Shown: positions 17,000 to 25,001, counted from the stretch's first letter. The stretch: DNA of 43,580 bases from Bacilli bacterium (GCA_017626815.1 JAGAHY010000165.1:1-43580); one strand, 5' to 3'. Translations and numbers: made by a program. The notes: generated from the sequence alone by a model not told the origin.

Positions 17000-17560
17000 T
17001 TAGGCCCTCCCGTCGTATTTACCCGTGGAGGTATCGACGGAGATCTTGTCGCCCTGATTGATGAACAAGGGGACGCGGATGGTCATGCCCGTTTCGAGGG
17101 TCGCGTCTTTGCTGCCGCCGTTGGAGACGGTGTCGCCGCGGACGCCAGGTTCGCATTCGACGACGGTGAGGACAACCTTGGAAGGAAGGGTGACGTCGAG
17201 GATTTCGCCTTCATAGGACATGATGGTGACTTCGGCGTTGGGGGCGAGGAAGGGGATGATGTCCTCGTAGGTGGATTTGGCGAGTTCGACTTGCTCGTAG
17301 GTGGAGCCGTTCATGAAGACGAGAGTCTCGCCGGAATCGTAGAGGTATTGCATGCTGGCCTTGTCCACGCGGATATCTTCCACGCCATAGCCAGAGTTGC
17401 GGGCGAGTTCGGTGATCGCGCCGGTGCGGAGGTTTTTGACCTTCACTTTCGCGACCATCTTTCTCATCGCGGTTTTGTTGAGAAGGATATCGATGACCCT
17501 ATAGAGGTTTCCTTCATCAATGAAGTAGTTGCCAGGACGGAGTTCGGTAACATTGATCAT
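17000..17560 (-). CDS. efp: Elongation factor P, variant tip loop
   Basis: A 186-residue three-domain EF-P: KOW-like domain I (1-65), OB domains II and III ending in VPLFINQGDKISVDTSTGKYDGRA. EF-P rescues ribosomes stalled at polyproline. The domain I tip, which in other bacteria is PGKGxA with a modified Lys or an Arg, reads LLNKTAMRKMVAKVKVKN; the usual lysine position aligns with Met or Arg. I remember the same NKTAMR form from Mycoplasma and Spiroplasma proteins. AAGGAG lies eight bases before the ATG. Confidence 0.93.
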   Translation of the reverse strand: MINVTELRPGNYFIDEGNLYRVIDILLNKTAMRKMVAKVKVKNLRTGAITELARNSGYGVEDIRVDKASMQYLYDSGETLVFMNGSTYEQVELAKSTYEDIIPFLAPNAEVTIMSYEGEILDVTLPSKVVLTVVECEPGVRGDTVSNGGSKDATLETGMTIRVPLFINQGDKISVDTSTGKYDGRA

Positions 17561-17612
17561 ATTGATTTCTCCTTAAATGTAATTGCTTGTTGTTCGCGTC
17601 ATACGCTCCGCG

Positions 17613-17641
17613 ATTATACCCCATCCGCACGCGCGTATAAA
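17613..17641 (-). promoter_or_regulatory. efp operon promoter
   Basis: TTTATA (17641-17636), a 17-base spacer and a perfect TATAAT (17618-17613) on the minus strand give a leader of about 46 bases with an AAGGAG ribosome site. Confidence 0.7.
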
Positions 17642-17829
17642 GGGTAAATGTTTTCTGGTGAGTCGGGAGTTGGTTTTTCTTTTCGACTCAGCGTTGTAAT
17701 AAAGACAGATTATTAGCAAAACGGACGCATTTTGGCTTGGAAAAACAAAAAGTCGGAAAGCATATCCGTTCCGGCCTTTTGTTACGTGATTCCATGCGAT
17801 AGGGAACTAAGAAAAGTCCTAGATTTGGC

Positions 17830-17860
17830 GGTTTTTGAAAGACGATTAGTCTTTAAAACC
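17830..17860. other. Hairpin downstream of the broken leader-peptide gene
   Basis: GGTTTT...AAAGAC and GTCTTT...AAAACC form an imperfect stem around GATTA, 22 bases past the last stop of the leader-peptide frame. It could end that transcript, but there is no clean T run. Confidence 0.4.
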
Positions 17861-17881
17861 CCAACTGTATTTTCTGCACCG

Positions 17882-18043
17882 TTAATGCTTATCGCCACCA
17901 GAGACGGCTTCAAGTTGCTCGTCGTTGAGCTCGACGTCTTATTCTTTAGCGAGCGCAAGCCTTTCTTCGGCGGTTTTGCATTCTTTAAGTTTAGCGATTT
18001 GTTCTTCCGTCAGACTTTTGAGTAATTCTTCTTTCCTTGTCAA
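17882..18043 (-). pseudogene. Double-glycine leader peptide gene interrupted by a nonsense codon
   Basis: Read on the minus strand from a TTG at 18043 (AGGAGG three bases upstream), the frame gives MTRKEELLKSLTEEQIAKLK, then ECKTAEERLALAKE, a TAA at 17941-17939, and in the same frame DVELNDEQLEAVSGGDKH and a final stop. Without the TAA this is a textbook acidic, helical leader (Nif11-like/bacteriocin type) ending in the LEAVSGG processing site cut by C39 peptidases. A single G-to-T change from GAA would create the TAA. Only DKH follows the GG, so the core is missing or was never there. The piece sits alone between two terminated units. Either it is a recently broken precursor or the stop is read through. 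An intact C39 peptidase gene lies at 33080-34279. Confidence 0.75.
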
Positions 18044-18201
18044 AGCCCTCCTCTATTTCCCTCATATTTCAAATTCATCGCACAAAAGCGCCGCACTAAA
18101 CGTCCATTTTCCCTCCATCTTCTGCCCAATGTCGCTTTTTGCCATAGAGCCCCACATATCCTTAAAAGGAAAAGATACACTTCATCGAGGGAATGCTTAC
18201 T

Positions 18202-18224
18202 TAAAAAGCCCGGAAACCCGAGCT
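18202..18224 (-). terminator. Terminator of the dagK-like/membrane-protein unit
   Basis: On the minus strand AGCTCGG-GTTT-CCGGGCT is followed by TTTTTAA, ten bases after the membrane-protein stop. Confidence 0.8.
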
Positions 18225-18233
18225 TATTGGCTG

Positions 18234-18617
18234 TTATACGAGGAGGAACCCAAACGCGTAAGCGAAGGGCAAGCCAAACGAGGAGATGTAATAGAGAATC
18301 CGCTGGAAGTCGAAGGTGACGCCGCTATTGACATCGGCCACGATGGTCGTGATCGGGGAAATCAGCAAGATGATGGCGCATAAGGCGAGCTTAAGCGACT
18401 TATGGCCACTGATGCAACCCCACAGGGCGATGATCCCGAACAAGGCGTTGACGCATTGCCCGAGGAAACGCCCTAGCAGCGAGATTCCCTCAGCATTGAA
18501 AAGGTTTTGCCATCCGCTGGCGGAGAGGGCTTGGTAGGTGTTGATGATGGTCGGCACCGCGGTGACGAGGATCAACACCCCGACGACAAGAAGGATGATT
18601 CTGCCGATGATTTTCAT
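18234..18617 (-). CDS. Small four-helix membrane protein, function unknown
   Basis: A 127-residue protein with four likely transmembrane helices (about 4-28, 45-68, 73-93, 104-127) and a very short C-terminus. I do not recognise a family. It starts two bases after the stop of the lipid-kinase-like gene and shares its terminator, so the two are co-transcribed; a role in lipid metabolism is only guilt by association. No clear ribosome site is seen, so it may depend on coupling. Confidence 0.7.
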   Translation of the reverse strand: MKIIGRIILLVVGVLILVTAVPTIINTYQALSASGWQNLFNAEGISLLGRFLGQCVNALFGIIALWGCISGHKSLKLALCAIILLISPITTIVADVNSGVTFDFQRILYYISSFGLPFAYAFGFLLV

Positions 18618-18619
18618 GT

Positions 18620-19486
18620 TTATTCGGGGATATAGGCCTTATAGGAGGTCACGCCGGTGAGCACTTCGCCATCGATTTGAAGCCCGCAGGGTTCGTCGAA
18701 GGTGACTTCGATGCATTTGCCCGTGGCGACATAGGTATGCTTCTTGTCCTTGACGTGGGTGCCCTTGAAAAGTTTAGGGAACATGAGCAAGGTGCCAAGC
18801 TTGCCACGGCCATGGATGCACACCGCGGTTAGGGTGTCGCCGTTACGGTCTTGGGCGGGGGCGATCATCATGCCGCCGCCATAATAACGGCCTTTCATCG
18901 CGGAAGCGAGGTAAGCTTTCTTCATGGTGACGGGTTCTTTGCCGTCGACTTTGATGGTCGCGTTACGCGGATGGTAGGGACCCATGAGCAAGCCGATGGT
19001 GATCTTGCCATAGTCGATGTCCTTTTCCCCTGCCGCCTTCATTTCCTCGGCCTTGACGCAGCATTCGCCGTCGATTCCGAAGCCGATGCCGTTAAGGAAG
19101 CGGAATTTTTTGCCTTGGACTTCAATGATGGGAAGCCCGGTGATGAAACTATCCAAACGATAGATGCCGGTGTTGACGTCTTTGGCGGTCTCGGGGAGGT
19201 CGCGCTGGAAGTCGTTGCCGGTGCCGGTAGGATAAAGGCCGAAGGCGCAAGGAAGCTTGCGGTCTTCGAGGTTATTGACGAAATGGTTCATCGCGCCGTC
19301 GCCGCCGAAGATCACGACAAAATCGTCTTCCTTCAGTTTGGCGAAGAAGTCATTGAAATCGAGATTGATCAAGGAAAGCGTCTCGCCGATGGGGAAGGAT
19401 TTGGCGGCAAGCTCCGCGATGAGGCGATCGGCGTTGGCTTTGCCTTCGCCGGCGTCGGCTAGTTCGTTATAGAGCAAATAGTTCAT
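18620..19486 (-). CDS. Diacylglycerol-kinase-family lipid kinase
   Basis: A 288-residue DAGK catalytic-domain protein: VVIFGGDGAMNHFVNNL (the GGDGT-like nucleotide site), GLYPTGTGNDFQRDL, GIGFGIDGECC, then the beta-rich second domain ending in FDEPCGLQIDGEVL, whose Asp-Gly-Glu is typical. It phosphorylates diacylglycerol or a related lipid (DgkB/YegS/BmrU group); the substrate is not assigned. AGAGGA lies seven bases before the ATG. The membrane-protein gene follows directly. Confidence 0.9.
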   Translation of the reverse strand: MNYLLYNELADAGEGKANADRLIAELAAKSFPIGETLSLINLDFNDFFAKLKEDDFVVIFGGDGAMNHFVNNLEDRKLPCAFGLYPTGTGNDFQRDLPETAKDVNTGIYRLDSFITGLPIIEVQGKKFRFLNGIGFGIDGECCVKAEEMKAAGEKDIDYGKITIGLLMGPYHPRNATIKVDGKEPVTMKKAYLASAMKGRYYGGGMMIAPAQDRNGDTLTAVCIHGRGKLGTLLMFPKLFKGTHVKDKKHTYVATGKCIEVTFDEPCGLQIDGEVLTGVTSYKAYIPE

Positions 19487-19512
19487 GGTTTATCCTCTTG
19501 AATAAATTAGGC

Positions 19513-20199
19513 TTATTGTACTTCATGAAGGTAAGGATTGTAACGAAGTTCTTCACCGATTGTGGTGGAGGGGCCATGACCGCAGTAGACTTTCGTGTTT
19601 TCCGGCAGTTTCATGAGTTTTTTCATCGACGTTTGGAAGGCTCTTGGCATCGCGCCGGGAAGGTCGCTTCTGCCGATGCTATGGAGGAATAGGGAATCCC
19701 CGGCGAACAAAACGCCTTCCTCCGGCAGGTAATAGCAGCATCCCCCGACGGTGTGGTATGGGGTGTGGATGACACGGACGAGGTATCCGCCGACGGTCTT
19801 TTTCTCCCCGTTTTCGTCCGTGTAGGACTTGCCGCCAAGGAAGATTTCATCCTCGTCTTCGGCGAAATATAGGGGCAACTCCTTCGTTAGTTTGAAGGGG
19901 TGACCAAACAAGCCGACTGAGCCATTCAGGCGCTCGTCATAAAGGAAGTCCTCCTCGTCGCGGTGGATGATGACCCGGGTATTGGGGTCGAGGTCGAGGT
20001 CATTTAAGCCGGCGATGTGGTCATAATGGCCATGGGTGAGGAAGATGCCGGCGATGAAAGGATGGTGCCTTTTGCAGTAATTCTCGACGCGGTGGTCCTT
20101 GTTATAGCCTAGATCAAAGACCAGGCATGCCTCCCCTTCCTCACCGAGGACGAAGGTGTTGCCGATATCGGGACCGTAATTGAGTTGCGTGACTTTCAT
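19513..20199 (-). CDS. MBL-fold metallo-hydrolase (glyoxalase II-like)
   Basis: A 228-residue metallo-beta-lactamase-fold hydrolase with THGHYDHIAG (metal ligands), a His in VIHTPYHTVGG (usual HTPGHT with Gly replaced by Tyr), FAGDSLF (bridging Asp) and YCGHGPSTTIGEE. Such proteins are often hydroxyacylglutathione or other thioester hydrolases; this one has an insertion around the DENGEKKT loop. The start is ATG 20199, where homologues begin (MKVTQLNYGP); a longer in-frame start runs back through the rpmG terminator and is unlikely. No Shine-Dalgarno is seen. Confidence 0.85.
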   Translation of the reverse strand: MKVTQLNYGPDIGNTFVLGEEGEACLVFDLGYNKDHRVENYCKRHHPFIAGIFLTHGHYDHIAGLNDLDLDPNTRVIIHRDEEDFLYDERLNGSVGLFGHPFKLTKELPLYFAEDEDEIFLGGKSYTDENGEKKTVGGYLVRVIHTPYHTVGGCCYYLPEEGVLFAGDSLFLHSIGRSDLPGAMPRAFQTSMKKLMKLPENTKVYCGHGPSTTIGEELRYNPYLHEVQ

Positions 20200-20203
20200 A
20201 AAT

Positions 20204-20227
20204 GTAAGAAAAGGCCCGTAAAGGGCC
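20204..20227 (-). terminator. Terminator after rpmG
   Basis: GGCCC-TTTAC-GGGCC on the minus strand is followed by TTTTCTTAC, 21 bases after the rpmG stop and just before the hydrolase ATG, so the hydrolase depends on read-through or an unseen promoter. Confidence 0.75.
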
Positions 20228-20248
20228 GAAAAAAGCAATGGATATGCC

Positions 20249-20407
20249 TTATTTCTTTTCCTTGTGAAGGGTTTTCTTCCTGCAGGCGGGGCAGTACTTC
20301 AAGATCTCCATCTTGACGGGATGGGTCTTCTTGTTGCGGGTGGTGAAATAGTTTTCGTTTCCGCATTCGGTGCATTTCAGAATCACTTGATCACGTTTGG
20401 CAGCCAT
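20249..20407 (-). CDS. rpmG: 50S ribosomal protein L33 (zinc-binding form)
   Basis: I translated this 52-residue frame: MAAKRDQVILKCTECGNENY, the family-typical FTTRNKKTHPVKMEILKYC, then CPACRKKTLHKEKK. Two C-x-x-C pairs show it is the zinc-binding paralogue. The AAGGAAG ribosome site lies before the ATG. It is transcribed alone from its own promoter to its own terminator. Confidence 0.96.
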   Translation of the reverse strand: MAAKRDQVILKCTECGNENYFTTRNKKTHPVKMEILKYCPACRKKTLHKEKK

Positions 20408-20438
20408 AGTCTCACTTCCTTTTCAGCGCGGGTATCTT

Positions 20439-20468
20439 ATCATAGTGAAACATAGAAATCTATAGCAA
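20439..20468 (-). promoter_or_regulatory. rpmG promoter
   Basis: TTGCTA (20468-20463), an 18-base spacer and TATGAT (20444-20439) on the minus strand, about 25 bases before the leader's ribosome site. Confidence 0.65.
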
Positions 20469-20772
20469 AAATACTTCGTTTTCCCCACGCCATGTCTTTG
20501 GGTCTAAATTCTTCGTCAAATCGTTCTCTTGAAGCGGATAATCCGCAACTCCCCCGCGTTCTGCCGAGGGTTTTCCCAAAATAGGCTTCGTCCATGTTTT
20601 CCTTAGGAACATGAAGCAAACCATATAAGAAAAAGGATAAGGCTGAAGTTATCGGCTTTTCCCGCTATATAGAAATCCCTATTTATGTCGATCTAGTTAT
20701 CGAAAACTGAGATTTCCCCGCAAAAAAAGGCGAATTTTATCGATAAGGATAAACTCATCTTCGGGATTAAGG
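20469..20772. other. Divergent gap between rpmG and ispG
   Basis: There is no gene here. Inverted repeats GCGGAT-A-ATCCGC (20534-20546) and CATGTT...AACATG (20593-20613, with CCT/AGG inside) are present; their function is unknown. Confidence 0.4.
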
Positions 20773-20785
20773 TAAAATAAGGCCA
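20773..20785 (+). promoter_or_regulatory. Candidate ispG -10 box at leaderless distance
   Basis: TAAAAT is followed by six bases and then the ispG ATG, so transcription would begin at the A of the start codon. The -35 region is poor (TAAACT at 20750). AAGG four bases before the ATG could also serve as a weak ribosome site, so this is uncertain. Confidence 0.4.
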
Positions 20786-21840
20786 TGCCAAAACGTATTT
20801 GTACCCGCCCCGTGTCTTTGGGCAATCTTACTTTAGGTGGCAAGCCCACCCCGCTCATCCAATCGATGTGCTCCATCAAAACCGATAAGGTCGAGGAAGT
20901 CTCCGCGCAGATCAACCGCTGCGCCGCCCTAGGCGCCGACGCGATGCGCCTAAGCGTCCTCGACGAATCCGACGCCCGCGCCTTCAAGGAAATCAAAAAG
21001 CGCGTCAGCATCCCCCTCATCGCGGACATTCACTTTGATTACCGTCTGGCTTTATCGGCCATCGAAGCTGGAGTCGACGCCGTCCGCATCAACCCGGGCA
21101 ACATCGGGGCGAGGGAAAATATCCTCGCCGTGGTCGAAGCCTGCAAAGTCCATAAGATCCCGATCCGCGTCGGCGTGAATTCGGGCTCGCTCGATAAACA
21201 GTTCGTCGTCGGCAAGGAAATCGTGGCCGCCGAAGCTCTCGTCGGCAGCGCCAAAAAGCACGTCGAAATCCTCGAATCCATGGGTTTTCACGATATCGTC
21301 ATCTCCCTAAAGGGTTCCAACGTCTTAGAAACCGTGGAAGCCTACCGTTTGGCCGCGAAGACCTTCCCCTACCCCCTCCACCTTGGCGTCACCGAAGCCG
21401 GCACGAAGGATGTCGGGCTGCTGCGTTCCGCCGCCGCGCTTTCCCCGCTTTTGTTAGACGGCATCGGCGATACCATCCGCATCTCCCTCACCGAAGAGCC
21501 CGAGGAAGAAATCCGCGCCTGCAACCGCCTGCTTCATGATTTAGGTCTCAAGGACGACTTCCCGACCTTCATTTCCTGCCCGACCTGCGGCCGCACCGCG
21601 GTCGATCTGATGCCTTTGGCCCACAAAGTCCAACGTTACCTCGAAGACAACCACATCAACAAGACCGTGGCCGTCATGGGCTGCGTGGTCAATGGGCCTG
21701 GCGAGGCTAGACACGCCGACTTAGGCTTAGCCGGGGGCAAAGGCTCCTGGGTCATGTTCAAAAAAGGCGAGGTCATCGCCACGCTGAAGGAAGAAGAAGC
21801 CTTCGACGCCTTGGTGGCCGAACTCGCCAAATTAGATTAG
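20785..21840 (+). CDS. ispG: 4-hydroxy-3-methylbut-2-enyl diphosphate synthase (flavodoxin/ferredoxin)
   Basis: A 351-residue GcpE protein: TIM-barrel part with LIQSMCSIKTDKVE, LIADIHFDYRLAL, VRINPGNIG and RVGVNSGSLD, then the Fe-S domain with CPTCGRTAVDL and GCVVNGPGEARHAD supplying three cysteines and the Glu of the 4Fe-4S site. It performs the penultimate step of the MEP isoprenoid pathway; ispH is also in this window. Its last nine bases overlap the end of nfo on the other strand. Confidence 0.96.
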   Translation: MPKRICTRPVSLGNLTLGGKPTPLIQSMCSIKTDKVEEVSAQINRCAALGADAMRLSVLDESDARAFKEIKKRVSIPLIADIHFDYRLALSAIEAGVDAVRINPGNIGARENILAVVEACKVHKIPIRVGVNSGSLDKQFVVGKEIVAAEALVGSAKKHVEILESMGFHDIVISLKGSNVLETVEAYRLAAKTFPYPLHLGVTEAGTKDVGLLRSAAALSPLLLDGIGDTIRISLTEEPEEEIRACNRLLHDLGLKDDFPTFISCPTCGRTAVDLMPLAHKVQRYLEDNHINKTVAVMGCVVNGPGEARHADLGLAGGKGSWVMFKKGEVIATLKEEEAFDALVAELAKLD

Positions 21841-22707
21841 TTTCTCGCGCCACGAAGAATCAAACCGCCCCTGCCGCAACATGGAAATCTCCTGTTGGTA
21901 TGGGGCTTTTTCGCCGATATATGGGGTCTCGAGGATGATGGGGATTTCGGCTAAACGCGGCTCGACGACAAAAGAATGAAGGGCTTTGAAGCCTATCGTC
22001 CCATAGCCGATGTTCTCGTGGCGGTCTTTATGGGCGCCTTTGACGTTTTTGGAATCATTAAGGTGGACGACTTGGAGGCGGCTTAAACCAAGGACGCGGT
22101 CGAATTCGTCTAATAACGCCGAGGCATCGCTCACGTCATAGCCCGCGTCATTCATATGGCAGGTATCCAGACAGATGCCGATGCGGGAAGAATAGCTAAA
22201 TCGGGACAGGAATTCTTGGAAAAACTCAAGGTTCACCCCCACTTCGCTGCCTTTGCCCGACATCGTCTCCAAGCAGACGGTGACCTTCGTGCCGTCTTGG
22301 GATAAGACTTCATCTAACCCCAAAAGCAACGATTCCATGCCATGTTCCACCCCCAATCCCACGTGGGAACCTGGGTGCAAAACAAGGCGGGAGACGCCAA
22401 AAGCCTCCGTGCGGCGCAGCTCGGCGACCAAGAATTCCTTGGCCAAGGAAAACGTGGATTCCTTGTCTTTGTTGGCGAGGTTGATGATATAGGGGGCGTG
22501 GACGACGAGCTTGCTTTCGTCGATGCCGTTAGCACGCAAAAACTCGCGGCCTTCCGCGATTTTCATGGAATCTAACGGCTTGCGCAGGGTATTCTGCGGG
22601 GCGCCGGTATAAAACATGAAGGTATTTTCCCCATAATCCAAAGCGGTTTGGACGGAGGAAAGATAATAACCAGGGCCTGAGAGGCCGATATGCGAGCCAA
22701 GGAACAT
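21832..22707 (-). CDS. nfo: Endonuclease IV
   Basis: A 291-residue AP endonuclease of the TIM-barrel family: GSHIGLSG at the start, VVHAPYIINLAN, LVLHPGSHVG, VCLETMSGKGSEVG (metal Glu), GICLDTCHMNDAGYD, VVHLNDSKN, HENIGYGTIGF and a final ETPYIG. The zinc ligands of the family are all in place. It cuts abasic DNA. Its ATG overlaps the helicase stop by one base, so the two are co-translated. Confidence 0.95.
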   Translation of the reverse strand: MFLGSHIGLSGPGYYLSSVQTALDYGENTFMFYTGAPQNTLRKPLDSMKIAEGREFLRANGIDESKLVVHAPYIINLANKDKESTFSLAKEFLVAELRRTEAFGVSRLVLHPGSHVGLGVEHGMESLLLGLDEVLSQDGTKVTVCLETMSGKGSEVGVNLEFFQEFLSRFSYSSRIGICLDTCHMNDAGYDVSDASALLDEFDRVLGLSRLQVVHLNDSKNVKGAHKDRHENIGYGTIGFKALHSFVVEPRLAEIPIILETPYIGEKAPYQQEISMLRQGRFDSSWREKLI

Positions 22708-24077
22708 CAGTCTTTCTTCTTGGCCTTGGCGGCGTAGGCGCGGCCCATTTGCTCGCGCACTTTCTCTTTGATGGCTTTGCGGCGGTACTTGCCATGGACT
22801 TTCTCCACCGCTTTCCTGCGCTTGGCTTTGTAGCCCGGCTTGACTTTGTCGACTTTGGTATGGGCCTTGGCGATGGAGATGTCGCGGGCTTCCTGCTCGC
22901 TGACCTCGTGCTTGAATTGGATCTTGCGGCGGGCTAAAAAGCTCGATTCCGTGGGCACGATGGCATCAGCTTTGAGGGTGTAGTAATCAAAGGCCACGCC
23001 CTGGGCGAGCAAGGTTTTCGCGCGTTGGAGGTCATCCGCGTTATAGAAGACCCAGGAATCGCCGGATTTGCCAAACCTGCCGGTGCGCCCGGCGCGGTGG
23101 TAATAATAGGCGAGGTCGCTTGGGAGGTCCAAACTGATGACGTCGGTGACGTCCTCGATGTCGATGCCGCGGCTTAGTAAGTCCGAGCACACGACGACGG
23201 GGAATTTGTTGGATTTGATGAGCCGGAGGGCTTTTTTGCGCTCCCTGGTGTCGAGGTCGCCCGAGAAACACACCGCCTCCACTCCTAAGGAACGGAGGTG
23301 GGCATAGGCCGCGTTGACGTCTTCTTTCTTCGACGCGAAGACCAGAGCCAAATAAGGTTTACGGATTTCCAGGAAGCGGGCTAAGGCCTCGGATTTGCCG
23401 ATATGTTTGATGTCGACGAAATGGTGGGCGACCGTGGAGGCCGTCTTGAAGTCTTCCCCTTCGTAGAGGAATTTGGCGTCGACGTAATGTTCGAGCTGCT
23501 GCTTGAGGCCTTGGTTCAAGGTCGCGGAGAAAACCATCGTCTGGATGGTTTCGGGCAACACTTCGTAAAGGGAGTCGATGTCCTCGAAATAGCCAAGATC
23601 CATCAGCATGTCCGCCTCGTCGAGGACGATGGAACGGACGCCGTGCAGATCCAAGGCGTATTCGTTTTGGAGGATGTCTTTGGCTCGCCCTGGCGTCGCG
23701 ATGACGATATGCGGGGCGATGCCTAAGCCCTCTTTGTTCTGGGTCTTCTCGGTTTCGCTGGTGAAAAGGCGCACTTTTAGGCGCGGGAAGAATTTCGTGA
23801 ACGCAAACGCGAACTCATACACCTGCCTGGCCAATTCGCGGCTAGGGCACAGGATGATGGATTGAAGGCGCGGCAGATTCATGTCGATGCTATCGAGGAT
23901 CGGCACGAGGTAGGCGTGGGTTTTGCCGCTGCCCGTCTCGCTTTGGCAGACGAGGCTTTTGCCGCTTAAGGCTTTGGGGATGACTTTCCCCTGTACGGGG
24001 GAAGGTTCGAGGTAGCCCAACTTGTTTAAGGCGTGGACGAGGTCCTTGGATAAATTGAATGATGCGAAGCTTGCCAT
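22707..24077 (-). CDS. DEAD-box ATP-dependent RNA helicase
   Basis: A 456-residue helicase with the Q motif (FNLSKDLVHALNKLGYLEPSPVQ), motif I SETGSGKT, PSRELA (Ia), TPGRAKD, VLDEADMLMD (II), FSATL (III), SDLLSRGIDIEDV and HRAGRTGRFG (VI), and a basic Lys/Arg-rich tail of about 70 residues for RNA binding. It resembles Bacillus CshB in build. A TTG at 24125 is in frame but lies in the promoter; ATG 24077 is the natural start. Confidence 0.93.
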   Translation of the reverse strand: MASFASFNLSKDLVHALNKLGYLEPSPVQGKVIPKALSGKSLVCQSETGSGKTHAYLVPILDSIDMNLPRLQSIILCPSRELARQVYEFAFAFTKFFPRLKVRLFTSETEKTQNKEGLGIAPHIVIATPGRAKDILQNEYALDLHGVRSIVLDEADMLMDLGYFEDIDSLYEVLPETIQTMVFSATLNQGLKQQLEHYVDAKFLYEGEDFKTASTVAHHFVDIKHIGKSEALARFLEIRKPYLALVFASKKEDVNAAYAHLRSLGVEAVCFSGDLDTRERKKALRLIKSNKFPVVVCSDLLSRGIDIEDVTDVISLDLPSDLAYYYHRAGRTGRFGKSGDSWVFYNADDLQRAKTLLAQGVAFDYYTLKADAIVPTESSFLARRKIQFKHEVSEQEARDISIAKAHTKVDKVKPGYKAKRRKAVEKVHGKYRRKAIKEKVREQMGRAYAAKAKKKD

Positions 24078-24113
24078 GGCCGAATTATATGAAAGATTCT
24101 TCCCTTTTGGCAA
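24078..24113 (-). promoter_or_regulatory. Helicase promoter giving a leaderless mRNA
   Basis: TTGCCA (24113-24108), an 18-base spacer and a perfect TATAAT (24089-24084), then exactly six bases to the ATG at 24077. Counting the last base of the -10 as -7, the first transcribed base is the A of the start codon. Confidence 0.75.
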
Positions 24114-24137
24114 TGAATAAGGCAAATTATTAACGAT

Positions 24138-25001
24138 ATGGAAGTCATTATTTTAAATCCCCATGGTTATTGCCTCGGGGTCAACGAAGCTATCGCCACC
24201 GCCCTCAAGGCCAAAAAAGACCACCCCGACAAGAACGTCTACCTGCTCGGGCTGCTCGTCCATAACGAGGAGACGGTCGATTGGCTCAAAGAGCATGGCC
24301 TAATCCCCTTAGACGAACGGAAGGCGGGCCTGCTCGACTACCTCCTCGACATGAAAAAAGGCGACGTGGTCGTCTTTTCCGCGCATGGCCACCCCGACGC
24401 CTACGCCGATTTCGCCAAGGACAAAGGCCTCATCATCGTCGACGCGACCTGCCGTTACGTCAAAGAAAACCTCGATCTTGCTTTGTCGCTGGAGACCCCG
24501 ATTTGCTATGTCGGCGTGGAAGGTCATCTCGAGTCCGAGGCCTTCCTTGCCAATTGCCCCGAGGCCGTCTTCTATGACGTCAAGTCCGATACCTGCAATT
24601 TCCTGAAACTCAAAGGCATGAGGGCCACCCCCACCATCATCACGCAGACGACCTTGTCTTCCTTCGAGGTCGAGCGCGCGATGAACAACATCCACGAATT
24701 CTTCCCCGACGCCAAAATCGCCAAGCAACGTTGCCACTCCACCACCTTGCGCCAGCAAGCCATGCTCGACCTGCCCGAGGATGTCGACTGCGTCATCGTC
24801 TTAGGCAGCGCCCGCAGCAACAATTCCGTCAAACTCGCCGAAATCGCCGCCTCCAAAGGCAAGGAAACGCACCTTTGCCTCACCTTGGAGGACGTCAAAG
24901 CCCTCGATTTAAGCAAGAAAAAGAGGCTCGCGCTTTCTAGCGGAGCCTCAACTTCCAACGCGACTTTTGACGCGGTGTTCAAATACCTTCGCTCTCTGTA
25001 G
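24138..25001 (+). CDS. ispH: 4-hydroxy-3-methylbut-2-enyl diphosphate reductase
   Basis: A 287-residue LytB/IspH: PHGYCLGVNEAI (first cluster Cys), LGLLVHNEETVDWL, FSAHGHPD, DATCRYV (second Cys), TTLSSFEVE, QRCHSTTLRQQA (third Cys, with a Ser-Thr-Thr variant of the usual N-A-T), VLGSARSNNSVKL and SSGASTSNATFD. It is the last step of the MEP pathway, making IPP and DMAPP. Some motifs deviate (DATCRY for DATCPY, NNS for SNS), but all three Fe-S cysteines are present. The 3' end overlaps trmK by 23 bases, converging. Confidence 0.93.
   Translation: MEVIILNPHGYCLGVNEAIATALKAKKDHPDKNVYLLGLLVHNEETVDWLKEHGLIPLDERKAGLLDYLLDMKKGDVVVFSAHGHPDAYADFAKDKGLIIVDATCRYVKENLDLALSLETPICYVGVEGHLESEAFLANCPEAVFYDVKSDTCNFLKLKGMRATPTIITQTTLSSFEVERAMNNIHEFFPDAKIAKQRCHSTTLRQQAMLDLPEDVDCVIVLGSARSNNSVKLAEIAASKGKETHLCLTLEDVKALDLSKKKRLALSSGASTSNATFDAVFKYLRSL

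Noticed and set aside
17732-18383. Plus-strand frames across the gap upstream of efp
   Set aside because: The minus strand holds a clear leader-peptide sequence and a terminator there; the plus frames show no family features.
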